A stretch of DNA of 64,000 bases, taken from contig JBITNC010000001.1 of NCBI GenBank assembly GCA_050084985.1, forward strand, positions 50,964,001-51,028,000. The letters run 5' to 3'. The notes beneath the pieces are model-generated. The model saw only the letters and a list, made by a program, of their open reading frames with translations, searched no databases and was not told the DNA's origin. Shown in pieces: positions 36,512-48,517 of the stretch. The position numbers and the translations under genes were made by a program. Numbering within the stretch: position 1 is the first letter of the stretch; every line of letters starts with the position of its first letter. The stretch is from Nageia nagi. Its lineage: Eukaryota; Pinophyta.

Positions 36512-39500
36512 ATCATAGCTACACTAGTATCACATCACATACACTTCACATATTTTTGTAGTGCATTTCATATCTCATAAAATTTTATTTCATATATTAT
36601 GAAAACTAGCATAAAAAGGGACATGTGCAAATACCTAAAAATCATTCCTTCACATAACTTAGGTGAATCACAATGATTTGGCATATCTTATAGCTTATTA
36701 TGACCACATAATCCCGTTAATGCTTCACAATAGTCCTTGCATAATCATTTTTGGTAACTTAGTCCTTTGTTACCATTTGGTCAACCTTAACCCTAATTGA
36801 CCTCTCGCTTAGGCAACTGATCAACTGATTAGGCTTAAAACACTAATGGCCTACTTGTTGGTACCTATCAAAATATAAAAATTAATTCAAAATCATTTTC
36901 CACATCTACCAATGACTAACTCATGATTCCTTGCATGCTTAACCTCTTTTCCACTATGTGCACAAACTTTGGCAGCTTGGTACATCCTATACAAGCTCAA
37001 CCTAACATTCTCCAAGGTAAAAAAGGATATTTTTATCCATATTAAAGCAAGATAATATTGAATAAACACATGTGATTTGGATTTTTATTTACACTAACAT
37101 TATTTCAAGTTATTTTGTAGGTTTTTGGAGCTCATACAAGCATATCAAATTATATCCATTTAGTCATTTCTAATCCATTTGTGCATGGTTGTATTTTAAT
37201 ATTTTCTAGGCTAATCTCTTAGAAACTTAGGCTAGATTAGTTTAGTTTGTTTAAATCATTAGTAAATCATTTCGTATTTTGTTAAGTGTATGTTAGCTTG
37301 CATCTTAGGCATTGAACTACTTTTGAGTACCTTGTTGATTCAAGAATTAGGGAATTTACTAGCAAATAAGTCCATTTTGCTTGGATTTAGGGTCTCAAGG
37401 ACATAAGGCTTAGAAACTCCCTCAAATATTTGTTTTGTAGGTCATTTGGTATTTTGGGGCTTCATAAAGGACAAATCTCTAACCCTATACTTCCTTTTAC
37501 CTTCTTGTCATATGTCATATTCTTACTAAACAATATTCTAGATATTTTAAGTGGGTATTCAAAAACCCTTAGGTTTCTCACATTTTGTTTGTGTTCAAGC
37601 TCAAGTGGTGGGCGTGTTTGGGCTGACCTACATATATGGTCTATTTTCTATTTCAATTATGCTTACTATTATTTTACACATATGCGGTTATGCTTTGAAA
37701 TTATTAATTATTCAACAAAATCAATGTATGTATGTATTTCTTGATTAAAAGCATTAGTAAAAACATGTATGATTGGATTTGGAAAGAAAAATCAATTGGA
37801 ACATTGGGTAATAAATTATTCAAGTATGATTAAAAACTATGTAAAGAACTAAGGTGTTTTATGTTGAAAAAGATAAATAAAGCCCAAATAAAAATAGAAA
37901 ACTACTAATCATTGATTGTTAAGTCTAAATTATGCATGTTCCATTTAGTAATAAAATGAGAGTGATTCTTAAGTGAGTTAAGAAAAGACTATATATGAGA
38001 TTCTAAACCTACTAAAATATGAATTATGAACAAATTTATACAAGAAATCTCTAGGGACTTAGAGTTAAACTATAACCTATGGACATAGGAAAACTAAGCC
38101 TTAATGGGGAATTAGTGCTAAAAATTTAATGTTAAAATCCAACTAGATTGGGATGGAAAATAAATATTTTATGGATGAATGGGGAGTTGATGACATAAAG
38201 ACATGGTTGGCTAACCCAAGTTGATTGGGAAACAAAATGAAAACCTAATAGAGGTTAATTATTGTTTAAAGTGGATTTAACACCAATTATAGATAATTAT
38301 CTTGATACAATGTGGAATTGGATCATAGCTTATACTATGGGAGGTTTGTAGTTTGATACACAAAGAGTTATTACTGATTGAAAATCATATATTCAATTAA
38401 CTTCTTATCGAGATATATTCAACAATCATAAGTAGATACAATCATATGATAGTAATTATAGTATGATTTGGCTTTGTATTCATGACTACAACACATGGTT
38501 TCTAACCAAGATATAAAGTGTAATCCTAAGTGAATTATTTACACTTCAATTTTTTTATTGAGTTTATCACTAAAATATGGTGTGTTAGTAGGGTTGGTCC
38601 CTACTATCATCATGGAGAAGGATCTCTTTCCAATTATGATTTTCATAATTGCATTAAATAAAAGGATTTTCAAAATCATCATCAACATTATTTAGTCTAA
38701 TTTAATTAAGAAAACACATTTTAGGTCTTCTAGACATTCAAACCCAAATCATTAAGAGTTTTGTAAAGAATACTTTTCAATTATTATCCAATAAAAATAC
38801 TTATAATATAAAAAAGATTTGAAAATGTTAGATTGAACAAAAAATTGTATGATAAAATTAATTACATAATAAGACTTAGAAAATTAACAAAATACCAATG
38901 ATAAATGAAAAATTTAAAAGAAAGCATAAGTTAATAATCATAGTAATAAAGGATAAGCTATTAAAAAGTATAGATGATAGTCCAACATATTGAAAACATT
39001 AGAAGAGAATACAAGGATACATGATATTCCTCTATTACAACCTTACTTGAAAAGGCATTACATTACTGAGAAATCGTTATGGTAATCTAAGGATCATTAT
39101 CACGATATACATATATCAATAATTACTTTAAATCTTGCATGAGTATTGTAATAGTTTTTGCTTATTGAGATATTCCCTTCATAAATATGGACCTTAATTT
39201 ATTTTATGTTTCTTATGATATTATTTATTATAATCCACAAAAGAATAGCTTATCAAAATTCATATAAGAGGAAAGTTCCTTGATGGACGAAGTTCCTCAT
39301 TTGCACTAGCAACTAGGGTATGAAGAGCATAATGAGTACTAGTAATAACTGGCATGATGGTAAATATGGATGCAAATGAATTAAGTAAGGATACATATAG
39401 GGATTCATGGTGTGGGGACTTGAATATCGATATTTTTAGACCTTGAATAAGCAAAAAAAGTAACCCTAAGATATGCCCCTTCCTATAAGATCTCTCATTC

Positions 39501-39619
39501 CTTCAAGTTTTTACCCTTGGTCTATAACTTATGAAGGAAAAAATAGAGTGAACCCATTGGGGATATTAAAGGGAGTTGGATAAAGCCTATTAATTTTTAA
39601 CTACTAACCTAAATATTTT
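36512..39619. other. No gene recognised
   Basis: About 3.1 kb of AT-rich DNA. The largest open stretch (104 codons at 37,430-37,744) is hydrophobic but shows no domain or conserved neighbour. Confidence 0.4.
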
Positions 39620-40190
39620 AACTACTGAGCTTAGTCTGTTCAAGTTTGATATCTTTGTGAAAATTCGAAATATCAAGGTTGAAGATGGTATGTAAAAGAC
39701 TATTTATCCCAAAGAACTCTATGAAAATATTGAGCAAATTAGAAGCAACTCTTTGGTTGAAAAAATTATGGTTATGTGCTCCAATATGAATGCTCTTAGA
39801 ATAGGGAAAAACTCCAAATGGTGTGTGAAAGGTAGTATAGAACTAATCTCCCTTTCATATGATTTTTTCATGTTTAATTTCCTTTAGGAGGGAGATCTTT
39901 AATGGATCTTAGAAAATGGCCCTTGGTGGTTTGGGAAGAGTGGCCTAGTTATTAAAAATAGCATAAATGTTTCAAACTAAAAAATGAAATCTATAATATA
40001 AGATGATAAGAAATCAAATGTTTATTTAAGAAGGCTAAATGAGAAATCAAAAATTAGATGTGAAGTGCAAGTTTGAGATGATTAATAATGCCATATTAAA
40101 CTTCTTCAAATACATTTCGATATGGTTTTTGTCTTTGGTATTGATGTTGATTCAACCCAAAGGGAACTCTCAATTTAATAGGTCCATGTA
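39620..40190 (+). pseudogene. DUF4283 (LINE ORF1-type) remnant
   Basis: Forward remnant of a DUF4283 domain: LSYDFFMFNFL, a stop (Gln-type), EGDL, then WILENGPWWFGKSGLVIKN near 39,890-39,950, matching the W/Y-ALxxGPWxFxGxxLVLxxW core of the family. The preceding part (LYENIEQIRSNSLVEKIMV) fits the N-terminal approach to the domain. No zinc knuckle is visible downstream and no endonuclease or reverse transcriptase follows on this strand. Confidence 0.65.
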
Positions 40191-40329
40191 GGATGGATTA
40201 AATGTTGGTTTCAAAATTTAAGTTTAGGTGAAAATACATCATTACCATATTTTCAAAGATATTTGATTCAAAGTTTGAGGGCAAATGCTTAAATCTATAC
40301 AATTGAATTGACCTACTTAATGTGATCAA

Positions 40330-40350
40330 ATATATATATATATATATATA
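40330..40350. repeat. (TA)n microsatellite
   Basis: Perfect TA run of about 21 bp. Confidence 0.9.
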
Positions 40351-40798
40351 CAAGAAAGCACCCCCTTTGTAGGGAGGAGTAACTGTAGAATTAGATTCCA
40401 CTACCAAGGGGCATCCATGCCATCAAAATCCACCTAAGGTACAATCCTAGTCTCATCCGCTCCTACCATCAACTCGATAAGATTTTTGATATGTTTCAAC
40501 AGGAATGAGGAAACTTGAACCTAAGTCTCTCATTTTTCAAGAGTTTCAACTATCCATCTCCAACTGACCTATCTAACAAAATCTAACTAATAATTTAAAA
40601 ACTACAAAACAAAAATTGTAAATGAACTATTAATAATTTATTAATAATAACATCACAAAAATTAATAAATAAATAAATAACTATTAATTTATTTTAAATG
40701 TTCAAAATAGCATTTAACTTTTTTTTTATAAAATTGTACATTTGAATCTTAATTTAAATTTCATTTCGTATTATAAGAATTAAAAGCACATATACATT

Positions 40799-40819
40799 CT
40801 ATATATATATATATATATT
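40799..40819. repeat. (TA)n microsatellite
   Basis: Perfect TA run of about 20 bp, marking the left side of the low-copy GPX segment. Confidence 0.9.
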
Positions 40820-40936
40820 TATTTTTTACTTAACGGTTGCAACATATGCAACCTATACATGAATCATCTCAAATACGCATATGAACTAAGCCTTGGAGTT
40901 GGACCTACTTCTACTGGAAACTCCTTTATTTACGTA

Positions 40937-41304
40937 TTAGATTACATAGTTTCCAACTGTGTCGTCTGATGATTTATTGCATAGTAAAAGAGTTTTGATA
41001 TTTGTTTTCTCAGGAGTCCACTTCCAAGAGTTCTTGATATCTTTCTGCAAGCACACAACTGCAATGATCAGTACCTTAATATTTAGTGGAGAAAAACAAA
41101 TGTATTGGCCAAAAAAAATTATGGATAAGAAAGTACCTCAATATTCAGAGGAGAAGTTGTGGGAGCATCTCTTTCAAATACATTTCCATCTTTATCAACC
41201 AAAAACTTGGAGAAGTTTCATTTTATGTCCTCAGCAAAAATCCCACCTCTACTTAATTTCAAGAACTTGTAGATAGGTGGCGTGTTCTCAACATTCACTT
41301 CCAC
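40937..41304 (-). pseudogene. Glutathione peroxidase gene fragment (last two exons)
   Basis: The last two exons of a plant (phospholipid hydroperoxide) glutathione peroxidase, the thiol peroxidase that reduces lipid and hydrogen peroxides using thioredoxin. The exon at 41,137-41,304 is exactly 56 codons and reads VEVNVENTPPIYKFLK, then [20 protein letters not shown] and SPLNIE. It is bounded by a TAG acceptor and a GAG|GTAC donor. A 92-bp GT-AG intron (41,045-41,136) leads to an exon starting KDIK at 41,044, open to a TAA at 40,937. The conserved Trp of the WNF motif is a TGA stop. The catalytic Cys and Gln exons are absent. Intron retention shows DNA-level duplication or remnant, not a processed copy. 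The final exon departs from the usual short GPX tail after KDIK, perhaps by an indel. Confidence 0.85.
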
Positions 41305-42087
41305 CTACATCGCAATATAGAAAAAATAACAAGTAGATTTCAAACAGAGAATCGCATTATCCAAGTATGAAAGATAATTTTTCAACCGTTAGAGGCCTTG
41401 CAGGCTCAAGCATTTACTTTTCTTGTAAGAGATCAAAGGATTGGAGCTAGTGTGGGGTCTGCCCAGGAATCTTCTGGTTTATGCGTTCTTTTACTGGGAA
41501 AATTAAATTTGGAGGAAAAACAATGCGTTTTGGGATCTCCGCGTTCTCAATGCTTTTTAGGGATCTCCGTGCCACTAAGGGCCGTACTGGGTTGGACCTG
41601 ATTCCTGAATAAATCGAAAAAAGGGCATGAAGCCCTGTCCAGAACGACGCAAATTATATTTGAATTCCGTATTGTACCATATGTTTTTAATGAAGGATAT
41701 GCCTCTGGTCGGCATTAAACTTGGTCGATATGTGAACGGCATGTTCTTCATGGAGAATATGCCTCTGTGCGGGATAATACTCGGTGGATTCTATGCTTCA
41801 CAACACACTACTATATAATAATGATAATATCAATGTAAGAGAAGACTTAAGTTTATGCCATTGAAAAATACATCCCCATGAACGGCATGACTAAGCAACC
41901 ACAACATACAAAGGGACTGAACAAAGCTCACATTTCATTATGTGAAAATTAAGTGAAGTAATAAAGGCTAAGAAATTAATACAATGATGGTAGTTAAAGA
42001 TAATATAGATAGAATCTAAAGCAAAGCTAAGAATAGAGAGACTGGAAATAAAAAATACAGATAGAATCTCAAAATGACACGGACAAT
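41305..42087. other. Low-copy, CG-containing segment
   Basis: Less AT-rich than its surroundings, with many CG dinucleotides (for example ctccgcg, gtcggc, gaacggc), unlike the CG-poor transposon sequence around it. No further GPX exon was recognised on the reverse strand. It ends with GCCCC (42,088-42,092), the left copy of the copia-3 target duplication. Confidence 0.45.
41675..41800 (+). repeat. About 60-bp imperfect duplication
   Basis: Two adjacent copies of a 58-60 bp unit, coding in the open frame at 41,627-41,818 for MFLMKDMPLVGIKLGRYVNG and MFFMENMPLCGIILGGFYAS. The protein-level similarity is stronger than the DNA similarity, and the pattern loosely recalls PPR-type repeats (M-P-x-x-x-x-x-G-x-Y). 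Function is unknown. Confidence 0.5.
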
Positions 42088-42092
42088 GCCCC

Positions 42093-42511
42093 TGTTGTAA
42101 TTTGTAAGTGCGGAAACACAAATTACCATAAAACAATCAATATCAATGCAAACAAAAAACACAACAATTTACGTGGTTCACCCAAATGTTGGGCTACGTC
42201 CACCAAGCATAGGTATCGATTATCTTATTATTCAGCTAATGGAGATTACAGTCAGGACTCACTCCTCTCTCACCCCCACAGCCTCTACGGGCATACAAGT
42301 TTTTTTAGCAATATATTAGAAACTGATCATTAATTGTGATCTCACCCATATTCTAACTTGGTGGCATTGGTTACAACCAATCCTGGTTTATAGGATCTAA
42401 AATCCTATTCACAGATGAGTTGTTGTCACCGTTTCTAACAGTTACAACCAATCCTAGTTTATAGGATCTAAAATTCTATTCACGGATGAGTTGTTGTCAC
42501 CGTTTCTAACA
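42093..42511 (-). repeat. copia-3 3' LTR
   Basis: 419 bp; in forward reading TGTTGTAATT to TTCTAACA. It contains an internal near-duplication of 'gttacaaccaatcctggtttataggatctaaaa' type sequence (at 42,370 and 42,441). It retains more C and G than its partner. Confidence 0.93.
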
Positions 42512-42522
42512 ATCTCCACCTT
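42512..42522 (-). other. copia-3 polypurine tract
   Basis: AAGGTGGAGAT on the reverse strand, directly against the 3' LTR. Confidence 0.8.
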
Positions 42523-42562
42523 GACAACAATTAACCTGATACCTTGCTTCTGCTTCTATTCA

Positions 42563-45500
42563 TCACCTTTTCTGCAAGCCAAGAGAAGCCACGCACCATT
42601 GTAGCTTCTCTAACAGTACTGGTTTTGTGAACATGTCTGCATAGTTCTCTTTTGTATGCACTTTTTCAAGAGAAACTCTACCTTCATCGATGACCTGTCT
42701 TACAAAATGGTACTTGATAGGTATATGTTTTGTTTTACTATGATAGGCTAGATTCTTAGCCAAGTGAATAGCACTCTGACTATCACAAAGTAACTTTACT
42801 TTGTCCTGTATCCTTCCAAACTCACCAAACAAACCTTTCAACCAAACTACCTCTTTGCAAGCATGTGAAGCAACTACATATTTTGCTTCTATAGTGGATA
42901 AAGCAATAATGTTCTATAGCTTTGACATCCAACTAATAGCTCCACCTGCAAGAGTAAATACATACCCTGAAGTTGACCTTCTCTTGTCCAGATCACCTGC
43001 AAAATCAGAATCAACATATCCACAGACTAACTCACGACCACTGTTATAGGTGATACAGTAATCACTTGTGCCCCTCAGATACCAAAGCACCCATTTCATT
43101 GCTGCCCAATGCTCTTTATCTGGATTTGCCATAAACCTATTGACAACCCCAACTGCATGTGAAATGTCTGGCCTTGTACTAACCATCGCATACATCAGAC
43201 TTCCTACTGCATTAGCATATGGTATTCTAGACATATATTCCTTTTCTTCTTTTGTACTAGGACATAAACTTGAAGAAAGCTTAAAATGGGAAGCCAAAGG
43301 GACTGAAACTGGTTTCACATCATTCATACCAAACCTCAAAAGTATCTTCTCAACATACTTTTGTTGTGACAACCAAAGCTTACCATTCCTCCTATCTTTG
43401 AATATCTCCATGCCCAAAATCTGTCTTACTACTCCTAGATCTTTCATGTCGAACGTCCTAGCCATCTGAGCCTTTAACCTATTGATCTCAGTTATGCTTT
43501 TGCTTGCTAAAAGCATATCATCAACATACAATACTAAGATAATGAATATACCATTATTCAATTTCTTAAAATAGACACAATGATCATACTCACTCCTTGT
43601 ATAATTTTGGCTCACCATGAAAGAGTCAAATTTCTTGTACCATTGTCTGGGCGACTGCCTCAGACCATACAATGATTTCTTGAGCCTGCATACAAATTTC
43701 TTATTGCAATTTTGAATGAACCCTTCCAGTTGTTCCATGTAAATTTCCTCATCCAAATCTCCATGTAAGAAAGTAGTTTTAACATCTAGTTGCTCCAACT
43801 CCAAATCAAGCAATGCAACTAATGCTAACATAATTCAAATTGAAACAGTCTTTACAACTAGTGAAAAAATCTCATGAAAGTCAATATCTTCTTTCTGAGA
43901 ATACCCTTTCACAACCAGCCTTGCTTTGTACCTTTCCACCTTATTATCAACACCTTTCTTCAGCTTGTAGACCCACTTGCAACCTACAGTTTTCTTATCT
44001 CTTGGAATCTCTACCAGGTCCCATGTATCATTCCTCTCTAATGCTTTCATTTCATCCTTCATCATTTCTTTCCATTTATCACTATTTGAACCCTTCATAG
44101 CTTCCTAATAGCATAAGGTTCATCATCATTAGTACTTAAAGAAACTGATGAAACAAAATCATCATACCTTCTTGGAGGAACTCTGACCCGTGTAGACCTC
44201 CTTAGGGTAGTTTGTGGTTCATCCACAATCTGTTGAATGTCATCATCATCCACATTTTCTTCTATAGGAACTTCTTCATGAACATCTTCAAGAACTTGTT
44301 CATGTTCATTTTCATTTGTAGTTGAACTGGTTTCAAACTGAATCCTTTGATACTTAGGTACTTCTTGCTATTTCATTTGAACATCTTCATTTGATTTGAT
44401 GAGAGATGATTCATCAAATATTACATTTCTATTAATGGTGATCTTATGGGCAATAAGATCCCACAACCTGTACCCCTTAATACCATCACCATATCCAACA
44501 AAAATAAGTCTTTTTGATTTTGGATCTAATTTAGAATGCTAATGTTTTGGAATTAAAGCATAGGAATCACAACCAAAAACTTTAAGATTAGAATAATTAC
44601 AAGGGTGACCTGTTCATACCTCAAGAATTTTGCATTTTATTGCTGTTGATGGTGATCGATTCACCAGATAACAAGCTGTAGTTACTGCTTTTGCCCATAG
44701 TTCCTGTTACAGATTGGTGTTACTAAGCATACTCCTTGCTCTCTCTAGAAGAGTCCTGTTGATGCATTCAACAACTCCATTTTGCTAAGGAGTATAGGCA
44801 GTGGTCTTATGCCTATCGATCCCAAATTCCTTGCAATAATTCTCAAACTCCATTGACGTAAATTCACCACCATTATCTGTTCTTAAACATTTAATAGATC
44901 TACTAGTGCTCTTTTCCACTAAAATTCTAAACTACTTGAAAACTGTAAATACATCAGCCTTACTCTTTAACATATAGATCCACACCTTCCTAGAGAAATC
45001 ATCTATAAAAGTTACAAAATATGATGATCCTCCATATGAAATAGTAGGGGATGGTCCCCAAATATTAGAATGAATATAGTTTATGATTCCTTCATTAGTG
45101 TGTCTTTCGGTTTTAAATCTCTACCTATTTTGTTTTCCATAAACACAGTGCTTGCAGAAATCTAATTTTAAAGACTTTAGGCTAGGAAGTAACTTGCGAT
45201 CAGTTAATACCTTTAATCCTTGTTCGCTCATATGACCCAACTGTTGATGCCACAGTCGAACAAAATCACTGTCACTCTCAGATACCACTATCGCATGATC
45301 TAATTTAGTCCTCCCTTCTAACAGAAAAAGATTACCAATGTTCTTTACTTTCATAACCAGTAGAATTCCTTTGTAGACTTTCATAACTCCACCTTGAATA
45401 ATGGTCTTATAGCCTCCTCTGTCTAAGACTCCCAAAGAGATTAGGTTCTTCCTAAGATCAGGTACATGTCTTACATCAGTTAGTTTTTTAACAGTTCCAT

Positions 45501-46518
45501 CAAACATTTTAATTCAGATGCTACCAATCCCCACAACTTTAGATGAAATATTATTACCCATGTAAACAACTCCATCATCTATAGACTGGTAAGTAATAAA
45601 CCAATGTCTATGAAGACACATGTGGTTTGAAGCATTAGAATCTAATAGCCAATGTTGATCATGATGTGAACCAGTATTAATTGTTAAAACTTCATCAACT
45701 ATACCTGAACCTGTTACTAAACTTGTTTCGATTGCATTTGCTTCCTTCATCTCCTTTTGAGGGTCTTCTTTAGAGGTTTGGTGTCGCTTCCAACAGTCCT
45801 TCTTCAGGTGTCTAGATTTTCCACAAAACCAACACTTGAGCTTGCTCTTTTTGCCTTTTGATTTTGATTGAGAGAAATCCCTCTGACTCTATCCTCTTTC
45901 TTTTAGTCTGCCTCTGACAACCAATGCCTCAGATGTAGAGGTTTCTAGATTTGATTTCTTTCTTGTTTCCTCAGATAGTAAAGCTCCAACAGTATCATCA
46001 AACTCAATAGTTTCTATTGAACTAAAACTAATAGAGGTAACGAAATGATCCCATGACATGGGCAAAGAACACAATAAAGTAATTGCCTTATCTTCAGATT
46101 CAAATTTCACACCCATACTATTCAACTAGACTAGAAGAGTATTGAAAGTATTTAGATGATCAGCAATTTTTGTACCTTCCTTCATGTGCAAACTATACAG
46201 TTGTCTTTTCAAAAAGATCCTATTTGTCAAGGATTTTTTCATGTATAAGCTTTCCATCTTTGACCACAAACTAGTTGCTATCTTCTTTGTAACAATGTTG
46301 AACAATACATCATCAGACAAACACAGGCGTATGGCACTCAGTGGTCTCACATCCATCTCATCCCAGTCTTCATCTAATATGGACATAGGCTGCTTTGTTT
46401 TTCCCAAAAGCACCTTCACCATGCCTTGTTGCACGAGTAGATCATGCATCTTAACCTTCTAGATCTTGAAATTATTCTTGCCATTAAAGTTTTCAATTTC
46501 AAACTTAGCACTCTGCAT
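42563..46518 (-). pseudogene. copia-3 gag-pol polyprotein
   Basis: One frame from the ATG at 46,518 (MQSAKFEIENFNGKNNF) to the TAA after 42,563, apart from a single one-base shift near 44,105 and scattered stops. Gag ends with a zinc knuckle near 45,820 (CWFCGKSRHLKKDC). Protease has WLLDSNASNHM, so D-S-G is D-S-N. Integrase keeps the HHCC region (WHQQLGH, CKHC), RTDNGGEF and NGVVE, but the first Asp of the catalytic triad (HSDxWGP) is Asn. Reverse transcriptase is open for 305 codons (42,914-43,831), with LDVKTTFLHGDL and VLYVDDMLLAS intact. RNase H keeps YVDSDFAGD and CDSQSAIHLAKN. Most lesions are G-to-A or C-to-T steps, so this copy was probably intact at insertion. Confidence 0.93.
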
Positions 46519-46856
46519 CTCATGAATTTTTTTCATTGCATGAATTTTTTAGCGCTCCTTATATGAGATAGGGGGTGCACTGCGTGAAATCAAAGGAATG
46601 GAGCGTAAGGGCACTAGTGGGCTGGCACTCCCTTTAGTCACTGAGGTGAGCACTGGCTCCCTCTCGATGCTCCCTCTCAAAAGATAGCTAATTTCATTTA
46701 TCAACACACCCTTCGACTTGGTCTCCAGCGTCGATGCTCCCTCTCAAGGATATCCAAGCATTGATGCCAAAAAAAAATGAAATTTAGCAGTGATTTCTAT
46801 AGCTTGGCCTCTTTAGTGAGCAGCTTCTTCTAGTCTGCATCCTCCTTAGCTCTTCT

Positions 46857-46870
46857 CAACTCTGATACCA
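46857..46870 (-). other. copia-3 primer-binding site
   Basis: TGGTATCAGAGTTG on the reverse strand at the inner edge of the 5' LTR; the first 11 bases match the initiator tRNA-Met complement. Confidence 0.9.
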
Positions 46871-47288
46871 CTTGTAATTTGCAAGTGCGAAAACACAAAT
46901 TACCATAAAATAATCAATACTAATGCAAACAAAAAACACAACAATTTACATGGTTCACCCAAATGTTGGGCTATGTCCACCAAGCATAGGTATCAGTTAT
47001 CTTATTATTTAGCTAATAGAGATTATAGTTAGGACTCACTCCTCTCTCACCCCCATAGCCTCTACGAGCATACAAATTTTTTTAGCAATATATTAGAAAC
47101 TGATCATTAATTATGATCTCACCCATATTCTATCTTGGTGGCATTGGTTACAACCAATCTTGGTTTATAGGATCTAAAATCCTATTCACAGATGAGTTGT
47201 TGTCATCATTTCTAATAGTTACAACCAATCTTGGTTTATAGGATCTAAAATTCTATTCACAGATGAGTTGTTGTCACCGTTTCTAATA
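46871..47288 (-). repeat. copia-3 5' LTR
   Basis: About 418 bp. The inner edge differs by two bases from the partner LTR, so the exact limit is uncertain by 1-2 bp. The outer edge is TTCTAATA followed by GCCCC. It is the more mutated LTR of the pair. Confidence 0.92.
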
Positions 47289-47293
47289 GCCCC

Positions 47294-48301
47294 ATCTGTT
47301 GCCTATACACGATACAGTAGAGGAGATTGTAAGGATGGTAGCAAAAGAGAATATAATCACCCAACATTGAAAAAAAAAAGGCCTAAGCTAGGTTAAAATG
47401 TTTTTAATTAAATTCTATATCAATAGCTTGCGTAATTTAACATTAACAACTATTTTAATTATGTCTTAGAAAAGCCCAGGGATCAAAAATACACCTCAAG
47501 ATCTAAAGGTTTTTGGACAATAGGTTGGGATGAATTACCAAAGAGATTATGATCGTATCCTTGCTTGCCAGCAATACAACTATATGCTGCTAAAATAAAT
47601 CATTAGCTAGAAAAAACTTCGTTGCATCTCCATAGCAAACATCCTTTTGTCAATCACCAACAATCACCATATGAATAGTGTCTATACTTCAAGTGATGAA
47701 AATTGTTGACATTCCTTAGAACAATTCCTTTGTGCAACTCAGATTTTTTTTTGTGGTACAAGAGGAATCGGTTCTTGTAAATTTTTTTGGTTAGATTCTT
47801 TTTGTGCAACTTAGATTTTTTGATATGATTTAATATAATATCATATGGTGGAGTTAAATCTTTTAAATCATATATCATATGTTTAGATCATTACATATCT
47901 TACACTTAAAAAAATAATTAGATAATCTCATATAATCATTTCATATTATATGGTTGATATCATGGTGTACTTAAATAATATCACATTATATGGTAAATTT
48001 AATTTATAATATATTATATGTTTCATTTACATTATATTATATGGTGCATTTAAAAAGGTTAAAGTTATCTTGCTTTTGAATTATAATAGGACCAAAAAGT
48101 ATTTGGTTATTCTACACCTTAAGATGTTATTTTTTTAAGGATATTAGAGTGTAGAATGTTGTCGTACTATTTTATCCTATTACAACTCAAAAGTTATTTA
48201 ACTCCATCATTCAAAAAATACTTAGATAATCGCACATCATCATTTCTTATCATATGATGTAGTTAGATCATATGGTGCACTTGGACCATATAATATCACA
48301 A
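47294..48301. other. Downstream flank of copia-3, then AT-rich repeats
   Basis: 47,294-47,640 continues the low-copy segment interrupted by copia-3. From 47,820 the sequence is rich in 'atatcatatg' palindromes and resembles a diverged form of the 28-bp minisatellite that follows. No gene. Confidence 0.4.
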
Positions 48302-48517
48302 TTGGATAATTTCATGTCATATGTTTCTCTTTGATCATTTCATATCATATACTGCATTTAGATAATTTCATATCATATGTCATACTTGGATCATTTCATG
48401 CCATATATCACATTTCAATCATTTCATATCATATGTTGTACTTGGATCATTTCATATTATATGTCGCACTTGGATCACTTCATATGGTGCACTTATTCAT
48501 TTTATATCATATGGTGG
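48302..48517. repeat. 28-bp minisatellite with palindromic core
   Basis: Six 28-bp units starting TTGGATCATTTCATATCATATG at 48,302, 48,330, 48,358, 48,386, 48,414 and 48,442, then two shortened ones. The register is exact for the first six. The core CATATGATATG/CATATCATATG is near-palindromic, so single strands could fold. Confidence 0.9.

Larger units (their letters stand above)
42093..47288 (-). mobile_element. Ty1/copia element copia-3, complete, lightly decayed
   Basis: A 5,196-bp reverse-strand copia element with 419-bp LTRs and target duplication GCCCC (42,088-42,092 and 47,289-47,293). The order on the reverse strand is 5' LTR, initiator tRNA primer site, short leader, a single gag-pol frame, polypurine tract and 3' LTR. 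LTRs differ at about 26 of 419 positions by eye (6.2%), all but one being transitions. Motifs such as VPLASHFKLS point to the Tork/Tnt1-like lineage. It interrupts the low-copy GPX segment. It is the best-preserved coding element in the window. Confidence 0.95.

Noticed and set aside
37430-37744. 104-codon hydrophobic open frame
   Set aside because: No domain, two overlapping frames equally open, isolated from other coding signals.
43068-43469. 133-codon forward open frame
   Set aside because: Antisense to the intact reverse transcriptase frame of copia-3.
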